This document shows, piece by piece, positions 24,182 to 32,946 of a stretch of DNA of 35,739 bases (position 1 is the first letter of the stretch; each line of letters opens with the position of its first letter). Under the pieces are notes generated by a model. That model was not told the DNA's origin. It ran no database searches and worked only from the letters and a program-made list of their open reading frames with translations. The DNA is from Bifidobacterium pongonis (GTDB taxonomy: Bacteria; Actinomycetota; Actinomycetes; Actinomycetales; Bifidobacteriaceae), in NCBI RefSeq assembly GCF_019331805.1, contig NZ_JAHBBE010000026.1, positions 1-35,739 of the forward strand. Direction: 5' to 3'. The position numbers and the translations under genes are program-made.

Positions 24182-25051
24182 ATGTGCAGATTACTGGGAT
24201 ACGCAACGGCCGGCGCCAACCTGAGCCTCAACGATATCCTAGGCATCCCCACGGTTGAGGAATTCCGCGAATTGAGCCGCATCCACAATGATGGCTGGGG
24301 ATGCGCGTCGTTGTACGACCCGCCTGAGGTGCCGGGAACGTTGGATGGCGGCGCACCATCGCCCGAAACCGGAACCAAACTGTACAAGTCCACCGTCGCG
24401 GCGAAACATGATCCGCTGTTCCACGAGCTCGTCCGCGAAGGCGCTCGCGGCGCCCTGTTCCATCTGCGTCTCGCCTCCTCCGGCATTCCGCTGATCCTCG
24501 AAAACCAGCAGCCGTTCTTCAGCAACGGGCTGAGCTTCATCCACAACGGCGACATCTCCGACTCCCACGGCCGCAACATCGTGGAGAACAAGCAGTACCC
24601 GGTGAACCACAGCACGTTCCTCGGCACCGGTGGCCGCTCCGATTCCGCGATCTTCTTCTCCATCGTCCTCGAATACGTCGCCTCCGGCTACGAGCTGGAC
24701 GAAGCGCTGGCCCAGACCGTGCGCCAGCTGCGCCAGACCTACCCGAAGTCGAGCTACAACTGCATGATCCAGTCGCAGGACACGTTCATCGCGCTCAACG
24801 CGGCCGGACGCGAACGCACGTCGTCGCGCATCGTCGAGATCTACGATGAGTACGGCGAAGGCGAAAAGGCCTTGGATTACCGCGTCATGCGGTACCGCCC
24901 GCTCGTCGACGACCAGAACAACGCCGCCGGCATCGTGGTGGCATCGTCCGGCTTCGACCAGTTCGAAGCGGACGGCTGGAAGGATCTCGGCAACGATCAG
25001 ATGATCGTCGCGTCGAACCGTACCGGCCAGTGGAAGATCCGCAGCATCTGA
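24182..25051 (+). CDS. Class II glutamine amidotransferase
   Basis: A 289-residue Ntn-type glutaminase domain protein. The start is fixed by the family: MCRLLGYA exposes Cys2 as catalytic nucleophile after removal of Met1. Further blocks are HNDGWGCA, LFHLRLASSGIP and LSFIHNGDISD, which form the glutamine pocket. The protein is a lone glutaminase domain, like YafJ or EgtC, with no synthase part, so the acceptor of the ammonia is unknown. No Shine-Dalgarno sequence is seen, and TACAGT at 24168 suggests a leaderless message. An upstream in-frame ATG (24128) would bury the cysteine and is rejected. The gene is followed closely by an HD-domain hydrolase. Confidence 0.9.
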   Translation: MCRLLGYATAGANLSLNDILGIPTVEEFRELSRIHNDGWGCASLYDPPEVPGTLDGGAPSPETGTKLYKSTVAAKHDPLFHELVREGARGALFHLRLASSGIPLILENQQPFFSNGLSFIHNGDISDSHGRNIVENKQYPVNHSTFLGTGGRSDSAIFFSIVLEYVASGYELDEALAQTVRQLRQTYPKSSYNCMIQSQDTFIALNAAGRERTSSRIVEIYDEYGEGEKALDYRVMRYRPLVDDQNNAAGIVVASSGFDQFEADGWKDLGNDQMIVASNRTGQWKIRSI

Positions 25052-25105
25052 TCGCACGGCCGGCCGGTCTTTCAAAGCCAAGCCGCCCTTCCCGCAGTGC
25101 AGGCC

Positions 25106-25111
25106 TAAGAT
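25106..25111 (+). promoter_or_regulatory. Candidate -10 box of a leaderless transcript
   Basis: TAAGAT ends 7 bases before ATG 25119. The upstream in-frame ATG at 25110 would overlap this hexamer. There is no Shine-Dalgarno sequence. Confidence 0.45.
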
Positions 25112-25118
25112 GGTGCGT

Positions 25119-25841
25119 ATGACTGGCTATATTCCGACCCTCGAACAGGTCGACGAACTGCATCACCGCATCGCGCCCAGCGACGCGGCATACGATCTCA
25201 TCCACCGCCATTGCGTCATCGTGGCACGCATCGCCCGTGCGCTCGCACGCCGGCAGAACGCGTTGTTCACCCGCCGTTGCACGCTGCCCGCCGACGCCGC
25301 GCAGACGCAGGAAGCCCTGCCCTCTTCGGACGGTGTGATCGGCGGCAAGGTGCCGCCACGGCTCATCGACGAGCATCTGGTGGTGATCGGCGGTCTGCTG
25401 CACGATATCGGCACGTACCGCGTGCTGAAGCATGACGGCACCGACGGCGAACCGTTGCAGTTCAACGGCCCCGAATACATCAAGCACGGATTGCTCGGCT
25501 ACGAGTATCTCATCGAGCAGGGGGTGGCCGAGGAGATCGCGCAGTTCGCGCGGAACCACACCGGCGTCGGTCTGCGCAAGGAGGATGTGGAACGTCAGGG
25601 GTTGCCGTTGCCGCCCGCCGACTACGTGCCGGTGAATCTCGAACAGGAATTGGTGATGGTGGCGGACAAGTACAACAGCAAGTCGCTGCCGCCGAAGTTC
25701 CTCACCGCCGACGCATACACCGCGCGTGCCGAACGGTTCGGCGAGGAGAACAAGCGCCGTTGGCTGGATCTGCTGGACCAGTACGGCGTGGTGGATGTGG
25801 AACCGATGGCCGAGGAATACGGCATGGTGCTCAAGCGCTAG
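25119..25841 (+). CDS. HD-domain metal-dependent phosphohydrolase
   Basis: A 240-residue cytosolic hydrolase. The HD metal site is visible as His31 (DLIHRHCVIV), the His-Asp pair in VIGGLLHDIGTYRV, a further His in YIKHGLLGYEYL, and Asp in LVMVADKYNSK. Proteins of this type act on nucleotides or other phosphate esters; substrate is unassigned. Between the first His and the HD pair there is a 45-residue insert with basic residues and a Cys. ATG 25119 is favoured by its spacing to a -10 hexamer; the longer start at 25110 adds three residues. It ends at a very strong terminator. Confidence 0.85.
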   Translation: MTGYIPTLEQVDELHHRIAPSDAAYDLIHRHCVIVARIARALARRQNALFTRRCTLPADAAQTQEALPSSDGVIGGKVPPRLIDEHLVVIGGLLHDIGTYRVLKHDGTDGEPLQFNGPEYIKHGLLGYEYLIEQGVAEEIAQFARNHTGVGLRKEDVERQGLPLPPADYVPVNLEQELVMVADKYNSKSLPPKFLTADAYTARAERFGEENKRRWLDLLDQYGVVDVEPMAEEYGMVLKR

Positions 25842-25861
25842 CGACCGCCGTACGGGTACGG

Positions 25862-25910
25862 ATATGGCTGCGCCCCTCCCGATCGGGGAGGGGCGCAGCC
25901 ATATGTTGTT
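25862..25910. terminator. Very strong bidirectional terminator
   Basis: A 19-bp perfect stem (25862-25880 with 25886-25904) contains GGCTGCGCCCCTCCC and is followed by GTTGTTTTA. It lies between the HD hydrolase and the convergent ABC gene. Confidence 0.93.
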
Positions 25911-25944
25911 TTAGGGCAGCCGGATGATTCGACCGGATCGCGGC

Positions 25945-27054
25945 TCAGTCGGTCAGATCGTAGACCTTCTGCGCGGCTGCGGCCACGGCGTCATCGCTGG
26001 TGATGATGATCACCGTGCGCTTGGGGTCGCGTCCGCGTGCGATGCGCTGCAGCAGGTCGAGCAGTTCGGCGCTCTCCGCCTCGTCCAGGCCCTTGGTCGG
26101 CTCGTCGAGAATCACGGTCTCCGCATCGCAGCACAGGGCGCGGGCGATGGCCACGCGGCGCTGATCCAGCAGGGACAGTTCGCGCACCTTCTTGCCCTTG
26201 GTGGCTTCACTGAAGCCGACGCTGTTCAGCACGTCGCGGGCGACCGCCGGCTTGGGCTTGAGGAAGCCGCGCCCGGAACCGTTCATGGCGTACAGCAGGT
26301 TGCCTTCGGCATCGAGATCGCCGCGCACCGCGTAGCGCTGCGGCACCAGGCCGAGACGATGGCCGCGCAGTTCGCCGAGCTCCAGCTCGGTGAAGTTCGA
26401 GCTCTTCGACATGACCTCGCCGGAGGTCGGCGGCTCAAACGCGCCCATCACCGCCATCAGCGTCGTGCGCTGCTCGGGATCGTCCTCATCGCTGAGCACC
26501 TTGACCGCGTACAGGGTACCCGCATAGAAGGCGAGGGACAGGTTGTCGAGCACATGCCTGCCGGTTTTGCGTGCGGTCGTGGTGACGTGGTTCAGCGAGA
26601 ACGTGGGGTAGGACTTGAGCAGCACGCGGTCGCGCACCTGCTTGTCGAGACGATGGTTCGTCTTGGCGTAGGCGCGGTCTGCGGCGGTTTTCGTCTTGCC
26701 GGATTCGCCGTTGGCCTTCGAGAGTTTCAGGGTCTGTTCGACGTGGTTCGCGTTGGCCGTGGTCGCCGCGGCGCTCGCGCCCGCGGGGGCTTCGGCGGCA
26801 TCCGCGCCGGGCTCGGCGGCCTTGGCGGTTGCCGTATCCGCCGTATCCGCATCGACGGCGACGTCGTCGTATTCGACGCTGAATTCGATGGATTCCACGT
26901 CGGCGTCAGCCGCGGTATCGGCTGCCTCGGCGGCGTCCTTGCCGGTTTCCGGCTCGGCGGCGTCGTTCAACTCATCCGTGGTGTCGGTGGTCATTGCTTC
27001 GTCCTTATCGTCGATCTCGTCGATTTCGTCGGTCTTGTCGGTTGCGTCACTCAT
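25945..27054 (-). CDS. Degenerate ABC ATPase-like subunit with acidic N-terminal extension
   Basis: A 369-residue protein. Residues 1-140 are Asp/Glu/Ala/Thr-rich and probably disordered. Residues 150-369 align with MacB-type ABC ATPases, but key motifs are lost: Walker A is LSDEDDPEQRTTL (187-199, no glycines, Lys replaced by Arg), the LSGGQ signature is LSLLDQRR, and the H-loop His is Ser353 (IITSDD). The Q-loop (GLVPQR, Gln239), Walker B (VILDEP with Glu318) and D-loop (GLDE) remain. It is unlikely to hydrolyse ATP normally. The ATG overlaps the permease stop (ATGA) with GGAGAAGG in front, so it is coupled to that partner. It could be a regulatory or structural subunit. Confidence 0.85.
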   Translation of the reverse strand: MSDATDKTDEIDEIDDKDEAMTTDTTDELNDAAEPETGKDAAEAADTAADADVESIEFSVEYDDVAVDADTADTATAKAAEPGADAAEAPAGASAAATTANANHVEQTLKLSKANGESGKTKTAADRAYAKTNHRLDKQVRDRVLLKSYPTFSLNHVTTTARKTGRHVLDNLSLAFYAGTLYAVKVLSDEDDPEQRTTLMAVMGAFEPPTSGEVMSKSSNFTELELGELRGHRLGLVPQRYAVRGDLDAEGNLLYAMNGSGRGFLKPKPAVARDVLNSVGFSEATKGKKVRELSLLDQRRVAIARALCCDAETVILDEPTKGLDEAESAELLDLLQRIARGRDPKRTVIIITSDDAVAAAAQKVYDLTD

Positions 27055-28379
27055 GCCTTCTCCTCCGATCCGGCCGCGACAGGCTTGAACAGGTTGCGAT
27101 TACGGAACACCACCGGGCCGAACATGGCCACGACGGCGAGCAGCACGATGGCGCCCAGCGAATCCCAGATCATCGAACCCACGATCGACGCGCTCATCGG
27201 CGTCGCGAACCCGCACAGCGCCTTACCGATCGGCTGTGCGGTGAACCCGCCGATCAGCAGGCCGAGCGCCACCGGCACCACGGTCAGCATCAGCGTTTCC
27301 AGAATGAACTGCCAGGCGAGACGCGGCCTGGTGACACCGGTGACCAGCGCCATGCCGATCTCGTCGCGGCGGGTGACCCAGGTGCGCATGATCGTGATGA
27401 TCACCAGCAGCACGCCACCGACCGCCAGCAGCACGATCTGCGCGATGCGCATCCACGACGCGGTGCCGTCGAGCGGTTCGAGCTTCTTGTTGTAGGCCTC
27501 AAGCGACGGCGAGGACAGCTCGTAGCCCTTGGGCATGTTCTTCTTGGCGATCTTGACGAAGGAGTCGTACACGTCCGGGCTGTCGAACATGAACGTGATA
27601 TCGAGGTTCGGCATGGCCCAGGTGCCCTTCTGGGACTTCTCCGGGTCGAGGCCGTTGGTGTACGCGGTGGCGTAGGCCGTGTAGATCACGTTGTTGGGGT
27701 TCTGCTTGGCGAGCTTGTAGGTCTTGCCGCTTTCAGGATTGACGTACTCGTAGATGCCCTGCACGGTGTAGGTGTACTTCTTCGAGGCGTCGGTCGGATT
27801 GGCCACGGTGAACTTGGAGCCGACCGACAGGTTGTTCTTCTCCGCCAGTTCCTTGGAGATCAGCGCGCCGGTGAACTTGGCGTCGGTGTACTTCAGGTTC
27901 TTGCCCTTGATCAGCTTGAATTCGCCGAAATCATTGGTCTTCACGGCCTTGGCGTCGTAGAAGCTGCGCATGAGCAGCTCGCCGCCGGTCTTGTCGGCGG
28001 GCACGTCGGCGCTGCCGGGAATGGCCTTGAGCGAATCGCTCTGGCGCACGGGCACGGTTTCGGTGAAGGAGTAGGTGAAGGAGACGGACTTGTTCTGCGC
28101 CTTGACGGCGATGGGGGAGTAGTCGGTGAAGGTCAGATAGTGTTCGGTCGTGGCTTTGGCATCATCGCCTTTGAGCTGCGACTGCAGCTTCGCGCCCGGC
28201 CTGATCACCGCGGTGGGTTTCTGCGACTGGTATTCGGTGCCATGGGCTGCGGTGCTCTTGGCCGATACCGCGGAGGATACGATGGCGCCGAACGACATGA
28301 CGAGCGCCAGTATGACGGTCAGAATCGAATACGCCCGGTGCCTGCCGAGGGCGTGCCAGGCGTTGGTGAGAACGAACAT
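27051..28379 (-). CDS. FtsX/MacB-like ABC permease
   Basis: A 442-residue membrane protein. One membrane segment near residues 15-38 is followed by a large extracytoplasmic domain (about 40-310) rich in Lys, Thr and Tyr. Three C-terminal segments then follow (starting near IAQIVLLAVGGVLLVIITI) with the FtsX-type cytosolic loop TRRDEIGMALVTGVTRPRL. This is the layout of FtsX/MacB permeases, which act mechanically on periplasmic or surface partners and do not usually move solute through a channel. The start follows GGAGAAAG. The ATPase-like partner gene overlaps it. A possible promoter, TTCAAC-N18-TATGTT, lies about 40 bases upstream, and phased repeats lie beyond it. Confidence 0.88.
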   Translation of the reverse strand: MFVLTNAWHALGRHRAYSILTVILALVMSFGAIVSSAVSAKSTAAHGTEYQSQKPTAVIRPGAKLQSQLKGDDAKATTEHYLTFTDYSPIAVKAQNKSVSFTYSFTETVPVRQSDSLKAIPGSADVPADKTGGELLMRSFYDAKAVKTNDFGEFKLIKGKNLKYTDAKFTGALISKELAEKNNLSVGSKFTVANPTDASKKYTYTVQGIYEYVNPESGKTYKLAKQNPNNVIYTAYATAYTNGLDPEKSQKGTWAMPNLDITFMFDSPDVYDSFVKIAKKNMPKGYELSSPSLEAYNKKLEPLDGTASWMRIAQIVLLAVGGVLLVIITIMRTWVTRRDEIGMALVTGVTRPRLAWQFILETLMLTVVPVALGLLIGGFTAQPIGKALCGFATPMSASIVGSMIWDSLGAIVLLAVVAMFGPVVFRNRNLFKPVAAGSEEKA

Positions 28380-28493
28380 GTGATACTTTCTCCAGTTCTC
28401 TCAAAGCTGTACTACGGGTAATTCCAACATAAGACACTAAGCCGGATTTGTTGAAGGTTGTCTCGCTCAATGCTGGTATGCGACTCGATGAAG

Positions 28494-28511
28494 CCTGAGA
28501 GATTCCTGAGA
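28494..28511. repeat. Direct repeat CCTGAGA with 11-base spacing
   Basis: CCTGAGA occurs at 28494-28500 and 28505-28511, one helical turn apart, about 115 bases upstream of the FtsX-like permease start. Such phased direct repeats are typical of response-regulator sites. Confidence 0.5.
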
Positions 28512-28592
28512 AAATCTGTGTGCTGCGTGATTTGTGGGTGAATCGCATGCGATCGCGCCGCAATACGCGCGGCGTTCGCCCGCGAACCCGCC

Positions 28593-28625
28593 TGAGGATC
28601 ACCGGCGAATCACCTATGATTCACC
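28593..28625. repeat. Three 11-bp tandem repeats ending in TCACC
   Basis: TGAGGATCACC, GGCGAATCACC and TATGATTCACC follow one another exactly at 11-base period. An inverted copy, GGTGAATC, sits at 28537-28544. They lie between the LacI/GalR gene and the FtsX-like permease promoter. Confidence 0.55.
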
Positions 28626-28695
28626 AGTCGTCCGCACGGCTCGTATCGCGATCTGCGGCAGGCGGGCCGTACGTGTCGCCCGATCCGATCGACCG

Positions 28696-29730
28696 CTAGT
28701 TGATACTGGTGCCGCGCAGCGTGAGTTTGGTGGCGAATTTCAGCATGAACGGAACGGGGGAGACCTGGCGCCCGTTGAGCTCCTTGTCCATGATTTCGGC
28801 GGCGGTGCTGCCCATCTGCTCGGTGAACACCGTGACCGAGCTGAGCTGCGGAAACACCTGCTTGGCGATGGCGGTGTCGTTGAAGGAGATCAGGCTCACC
28901 TGTTCGGGGACCTTGATGCCGGATTCCTGCAGCGCCCTGAGCGCGCCGATGGCCAGCGAATCGTTGGCGGCGAAGAAGGCCTGCGGCAGGTCGCGCGGAT
29001 GTTCCTTGATGGCCTGCTTCATCAGGCGGTAGCCGTCGCTGGTGGTGAAGCTGCCGACGTACACGTTCTTCGGGTTGTACAGCTTCCATTCGCTCAGGTA
29101 GTTGCGGAATGTGTAATAGCGGCGGTCCGCGAGCTTGGCGGTTTTGTCGGCGTTGTACTCCTCGCCGGCGATCATGCCGATATTGGTCTGCTTGTGGCGC
29201 AGGAAGTGGTCGATCACGCCGGTGACGGAATTGATGAAATCGGGCATGATGCAGGTGAATCCGGCGTTGAGGGTGTCGCAGTCGACGAACACGATGTGCT
29301 TGTTGAATTTGCCGAGACCGCGCACCTGTTTGGCGCTGAACTTGCCGACCGCGATGATGCCGTCGGCGCCTTCGAAATCGGCGTGGGACGAATCGTTGAA
29401 CACGCGTGTGATGGCGTAGCCGAGCTCTTCGAGGCGGCGTTCGATGCCGATGCGGATGGAGTAGTAGTACAGGTCCTGCAGTTCCTGGCGTTCGGTGTAC
29501 CACTGGACGATCACGATGCGACGCTGCTTCTTGGATTTGCCGTTGGCTCTGCGATGCTTCTTGTAGCCGAGCTGTTCGGCGGTGGCGAAGATCTTGCGGC
29601 GGGTGTTGTCGTTCACCGACATGGTCTCGTCCTGGTTGAGCACGCGGGACACGGTGGCGATGGAAACCCCGACAATGGCTGCGATGTCTTTGATCGTGGG
29701 GGCTTTTTCCTTCTGCTTGTCGGCCGTCAT
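28696..29730 (-). CDS. LacI/GalR-family regulator of the gal-lac genes
   Basis: A 344-residue repressor with helix-turn-helix at residues 12-31 (TIKDIAAIVGVSIATVSRVLN) and an effector domain containing ADGIIAVGKFS, HIVFVDCDTLNAGF, FFAANDSLAIGALRAL and SLISFNDTAIAK. It is divergent from galK. GTTTA-TAAAC-type sites lie in its own promoter, before galK and before lacZ, so it probably represses all three and itself, with galactose or lactose as inducer. GGAAGGAG precedes ATG 29730; the longer frame starts 35 residues earlier without support. It is only distantly related to the other two LacI proteins of the window. Confidence 0.9.
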   Translation of the reverse strand: MTADKQKEKAPTIKDIAAIVGVSIATVSRVLNQDETMSVNDNTRRKIFATAEQLGYKKHRRANGKSKKQRRIVIVQWYTERQELQDLYYYSIRIGIERRLEELGYAITRVFNDSSHADFEGADGIIAVGKFSAKQVRGLGKFNKHIVFVDCDTLNAGFTCIMPDFINSVTGVIDHFLRHKQTNIGMIAGEEYNADKTAKLADRRYYTFRNYLSEWKLYNPKNVYVGSFTTSDGYRLMKQAIKEHPRDLPQAFFAANDSLAIGALRALQESGIKVPEQVSLISFNDTAIAKQVFPQLSSVTVFTEQMGSTAAEIMDKELNGRQVSPVPFMLKFATKLTLRGTSIN

Positions 29731-29772
29731 CACGACTCCTTCCGTGTCACACGAGGTCGGGGAGGCTGTTCC

Positions 29773-29797
29773 ATTATGGCACAGAATTTTAGTAAAT
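29773..29797 (-). promoter_or_regulatory. Promoter region and operator of the gal regulator gene
   Basis: CATAAT on the minus strand (29778-29773) is a likely -10 box. TTTTAGTAAAT (29787-29797), an operator half-palindrome like those at galK and lacZ, lies just upstream in the spacer, suggesting autoregulation. Confidence 0.55.
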
Positions 29798-29976
29798 ATG
29801 GAGATTCCCCTCGATAGGGGGTATCCTACTGACATAGGACGTCAAAGAGGCCGTCCCACACAACCACAGATCCGCGTATCGAATTTTTCCTCTTCCCCCA
29901 TCGGTGCGCGGTATGCTTTCAACGGCCCCCAAGCGAATGCGTCAGGCGGAGCCGTATCTGGTTAACGTTCATATTT

Positions 29977-29989
29977 GTTTACTAAAAAC
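29977..29989. promoter_or_regulatory. GalR-type operator upstream of galK
   Basis: GTTTACTAAAAAC resembles the lacZ site TTTGTTTAGTAAACAAA. It lies 163 bases before galK in an AT-rich 420-base divergent region. A weaker copy, GTTAAGTAAA, is at 30071-30080, and TAAAAT (30107-30112) may be the galK -10 box. I see no small gene in this region. Confidence 0.55.
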
Positions 29990-30151
29990 CTATTGTGTAG
30001 AAATTGTGAATCAATGGACGCCGGGCGTGTCTTCATGCTGAAAAAGCTTGGAATCAAGCCAAACAACTTTGTTAAGTAAAAAATTTTGAGAAAGCGTAAA
30101 ACTAGGTAAAATTACAGACAACAGCAGCAGTTACAAACGAAGGAGTTTCTC

Positions 30152-31327
30152 ATGGATACTGCCGAACTGACCGTCAAGTTCCAGGAAGTCTTCGGCGTCC
30201 AGCCCGACGCCACGTTCTTCTCCCCCGGCCGCATCAACCTGATCGGCGAACACACCGATTACAACGGCGGCCACGTATTCCCCGCCGCGATCACCCTGGG
30301 CACCTACGGTGCCGCAAGGAAGCGCGACGACAACAAGCTGCGCTTCTACTCCGCCAACTTCGAAGAGGTCGGCATCATCGAATCCCGCCTCGACGAGCTG
30401 GTCTACAAGAAGGAAGACAACTGGACCAACTACGCCAAGGGCGTCCTGAAGTTCCTCGGCGAGGAAGGCCACGCCATCACCAGCGGCATGGACGTCTTCG
30501 TGTACGGCAACATCCCGAACGGCTCCGGCCTGAGCTCCTCCGCCTCGCTGGAACTGCTCATCGGCATCATCGCCCAAGAACTGTTCGACCTGAAGCTGGA
30601 ACGCCTCGACCTGGTCAAGATCGGCAAGCGCACCGAAAACGAGTTCATCGGCGTCAACTCCGGCATCATGGACCAGTTCGCCATCGGCATGGGCGCCGAG
30701 AACAAGGCCATCTACCTGGACACCAACACCCTGGTCTACGATCTCGTGCCGCTGGATCTGGGCGACAACGTCATCGTCATCATGAACACCAACAAGCGCC
30801 GTGAACTGGCCGACTCCAAGTACAACGAGCGCCGCGCCGAATGCGAGAAGGCCGTCGAGGAACTCAACGCCAAGCTCGACATCAAGACGCTGGGTGAGCT
30901 GGACGCGGCAAGCTTCGACGAATACGCATACCTCATCAAGGACGACGCGCGCATCCGCCGCGCCCGTCACGCCGTGCTGGAGAACCAGCGCACGCTGCAG
31001 GCCCGCAAGGCGCTGGAATCCGGCGATCTCGACCGCTTCGGCCGCCTGATGAACGCTTCGCACGTCTCGCTGGAACACGACTATGAGGTCACCGGCCTCG
31101 AACTGGACACTCTTGTGCACACCGCTTGGGAGCAGGACGGCGTGATCGGCGCCCGCATGACCGGTGCCGGCTTCGGCGGTTGCGCCATCGCCATCGTGAA
31201 CAAGGACAAGGTCGGCGCCTTCACCAAGGCCGTCGGCGCCAAGTACGAAGAGGTCGTCGGCTACGCCCCGGCCTTCTACATCGCGGAGATTGCCAGCGGC
31301 TCCCGCGTGCTCTCCCGCAACAACTGA
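30152..31327 (+). CDS. galK: Galactokinase
   Basis: A 391-residue GHMP kinase that phosphorylates alpha-D-galactose at C1, the first Leloir step, in the cytosol. The galactokinase signature [15 protein letters not shown] is at residues 26-40, the ATP-binding [11 protein letters not shown] at 124-134, and the third GHMP motif [10 protein letters not shown] near 338-347. Length matches the family (380-400). GAAGGAG is 7 bases before the ATG. It opens the galK-galT-galE set; a hairpin of 36 bases separates it from galT. Confidence 0.98.
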   Translation: MDTAELTVKFQEVFGVQPDATFFSPGRINLIGEHTDYNGGHVFPAAITLGTYGAARKRDDNKLRFYSANFEEVGIIESRLDELVYKKEDNWTNYAKGVLKFLGEEGHAITSGMDVFVYGNIPNGSGLSSSASLELLIGIIAQELFDLKLERLDLVKIGKRTENEFIGVNSGIMDQFAIGMGAENKAIYLDTNTLVYDLVPLDLGDNVIVIMNTNKRRELADSKYNERRAECEKAVEELNAKLDIKTLGELDAASFDEYAYLIKDDARIRRARHAVLENQRTLQARKALESGDLDRFGRLMNASHVSLEHDYEVTGLELDTLVHTAWEQDGVIGARMTGAGFGGCAIAIVNKDKVGAFTKAVGAKYEEVVGYAPAFYIAEIASGSRVLSRNN

Positions 31328-31341
31328 CGACATCCACGGTG

Positions 31342-31377
31342 GGGCGGGATCGCGAACGCAAGCAAACGGTCCCGCCC
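31342..31377 (+). terminator. Intercistronic hairpin between galK and galT
   Basis: GGGCGGGA (31342-31349) pairs with TCCCGCCC (31370-31377) around a 20-base loop, 14 bases after galK. It may be a partial terminator or RNA-stabilising stem. Confidence 0.5.
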
Positions 31378-31452
31378 GCCGCACGGTAACCCGCACGGCT
31401 ACGGCGGACGGCAGAAAACGTACCATTTTGGAATACAGAAGGAAGGCCTGAC

Positions 31453-32943
31453 ATGGCACAAGGTTTGGTGGACGAATTCGTCAGCCAGGTGATCGCGAAC
31501 AGCGATTACGAAGAAGTCGATCGTGTATACCTCACGAATCGCGTCATGGCGATCGTCGGCGAGGACGGAGCCGATGCGCCCGCCACCGCCGATGCCAACG
31601 ACATCGTCGATCTGAAGGAAGAACTCGCGGATCTCGCCGCGCGCAACGGCAAGGTCGGCGACACCGCCGCCGAGAAGGACACCGTCGGCGCCCAGCTGAT
31701 GGACTTCATCACCCCCGCGCCCAGCGTGGTGAACCGCAGGTTCTGGAACACCTACGACGAGGATCCCGCCAAGGCGATCGCCGATTTCTACGCGATGAGC
31801 AAACGCAACGATTACGTCAAGACGAAGGCCATCGCCAAGAACATCTACTTCCCGGTGCCCACCGAATACGGCGACATCGAAATCACCATCAACCTGTCCA
31901 AGCCCGAAAAGGACCCGAAGGCCATCGCCGCCGCGAAGAACGCGAAGACCTCCAGTTATCCGAAGTGCCAGCTGTGCATCGAGAACGAAGGCTACCAGGG
32001 CCGTATCAACCACCCGGCGCGTGCGAACCACCGCGTGGTGCGCTTCGACATGGACGGCGAAGGCTGGGGCTTCCAGTACTCCCCGTACGCCTACTTCAAC
32101 GAGCATTGCATCTTCTTCTACGGCAAGCATGAGCCGATGAAGATCAGCGAACAGACCTTCCACCGCCTGCTCGGCATCGTCGAACAGTTCCCCGGCTACT
32201 TCGCCGGATCGAACGCCGACCTGCCGATCGTCGGCGGTTCCATCCTCGCCCACGAACACTACCAGGGCGGCCGTCACACCTTCGCCATGGAGAAGGCACC
32301 GGTCGAAACCGAATTCACCTTCGACGGCTTCGAGGGCGTGAAGGCCGGCATCGTCAAGTGGCCGATGTCCGTGATCCGCCTGGCCGGCAAGGACCGCGAC
32401 GAGATGGTCAGACTCGCCTCCAAGATCCTCGACGCATGGCGCTCCTACTCCGATCCGGACGCGAACGTGCTCGCCGAATCCAACGGCGAACCGCACCACA
32501 CCATCACGCCGATCGCGCGCAGGAAGGGCGACGAGTACGAACTCGACCTGGTGCTGCGTGACAATCAGACCTCCGAGGAGTTCCCGGACGGCATCTACCA
32601 TCCGCATCCGGACGTGCAGCACATCAAGAAGGAGAACATCGGCCTGATCGAGGTCATGGGTCTGGCCATCCTTCCGCCGCGCCTGCAGAAGGAACTCGCC
32701 GAGGTCGAAAAGTTCGTGCTCGGCCGCGACAACGACATCGCCGAGTATCATCGTGCATGGGCGGAGGAGATCAAGCGGTCCCATCCCGAAGCGACGGAAG
32801 ACACCGTCACCGGCATCGTTCAGGATGCCGTGGGCAAGGTCTTCAGCCGCGTGCTGGAAGACGCGGGCGTGTACAAGCGCACCCCTGAAGGCAAGGCCGC
32901 GTTCATGAAGTTTGTTCAAACCCTCGGAACAAAGGAGAAGTAA
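31453..32943 (+). CDS. galT: UDP-glucose--hexose-1-phosphate uridylyltransferase, class II
   Basis: A 496-residue cytosolic enzyme exchanging UMP between UDP-glucose and galactose-1-phosphate. It belongs to the class II GalT family of Firmicutes and bifidobacteria, about 490 residues, and not to the 350-residue E. coli type. The nucleophile is expected to be His269 in AHEHYQGG (residues 266-273), the class II counterpart of HPHGQ. Other family blocks are PSVVNRRFWNTY, KCQLCIENEGYQG and SPYAYFNEHCIFFYGKHEPM. GGAAGG precedes the ATG. The start is unambiguous in this frame, and galE follows 3 bases after the stop. Confidence 0.97.
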   Translation: MAQGLVDEFVSQVIANSDYEEVDRVYLTNRVMAIVGEDGADAPATADANDIVDLKEELADLAARNGKVGDTAAEKDTVGAQLMDFITPAPSVVNRRFWNTYDEDPAKAIADFYAMSKRNDYVKTKAIAKNIYFPVPTEYGDIEITINLSKPEKDPKAIAAAKNAKTSSYPKCQLCIENEGYQGRINHPARANHRVVRFDMDGEGWGFQYSPYAYFNEHCIFFYGKHEPMKISEQTFHRLLGIVEQFPGYFAGSNADLPIVGGSILAHEHYQGGRHTFAMEKAPVETEFTFDGFEGVKAGIVKWPMSVIRLAGKDRDEMVRLASKILDAWRSYSDPDANVLAESNGEPHHTITPIARRKGDEYELDLVLRDNQTSEEFPDGIYHPHPDVQHIKKENIGLIEVMGLAILPPRLQKELAEVEKFVLGRDNDIAEYHRAWAEEIKRSHPEATEDTVTGIVQDAVGKVFSRVLEDAGVYKRTPEGKAAFMKFVQTLGTKEK

Positions 32944-32946
32944 ACA

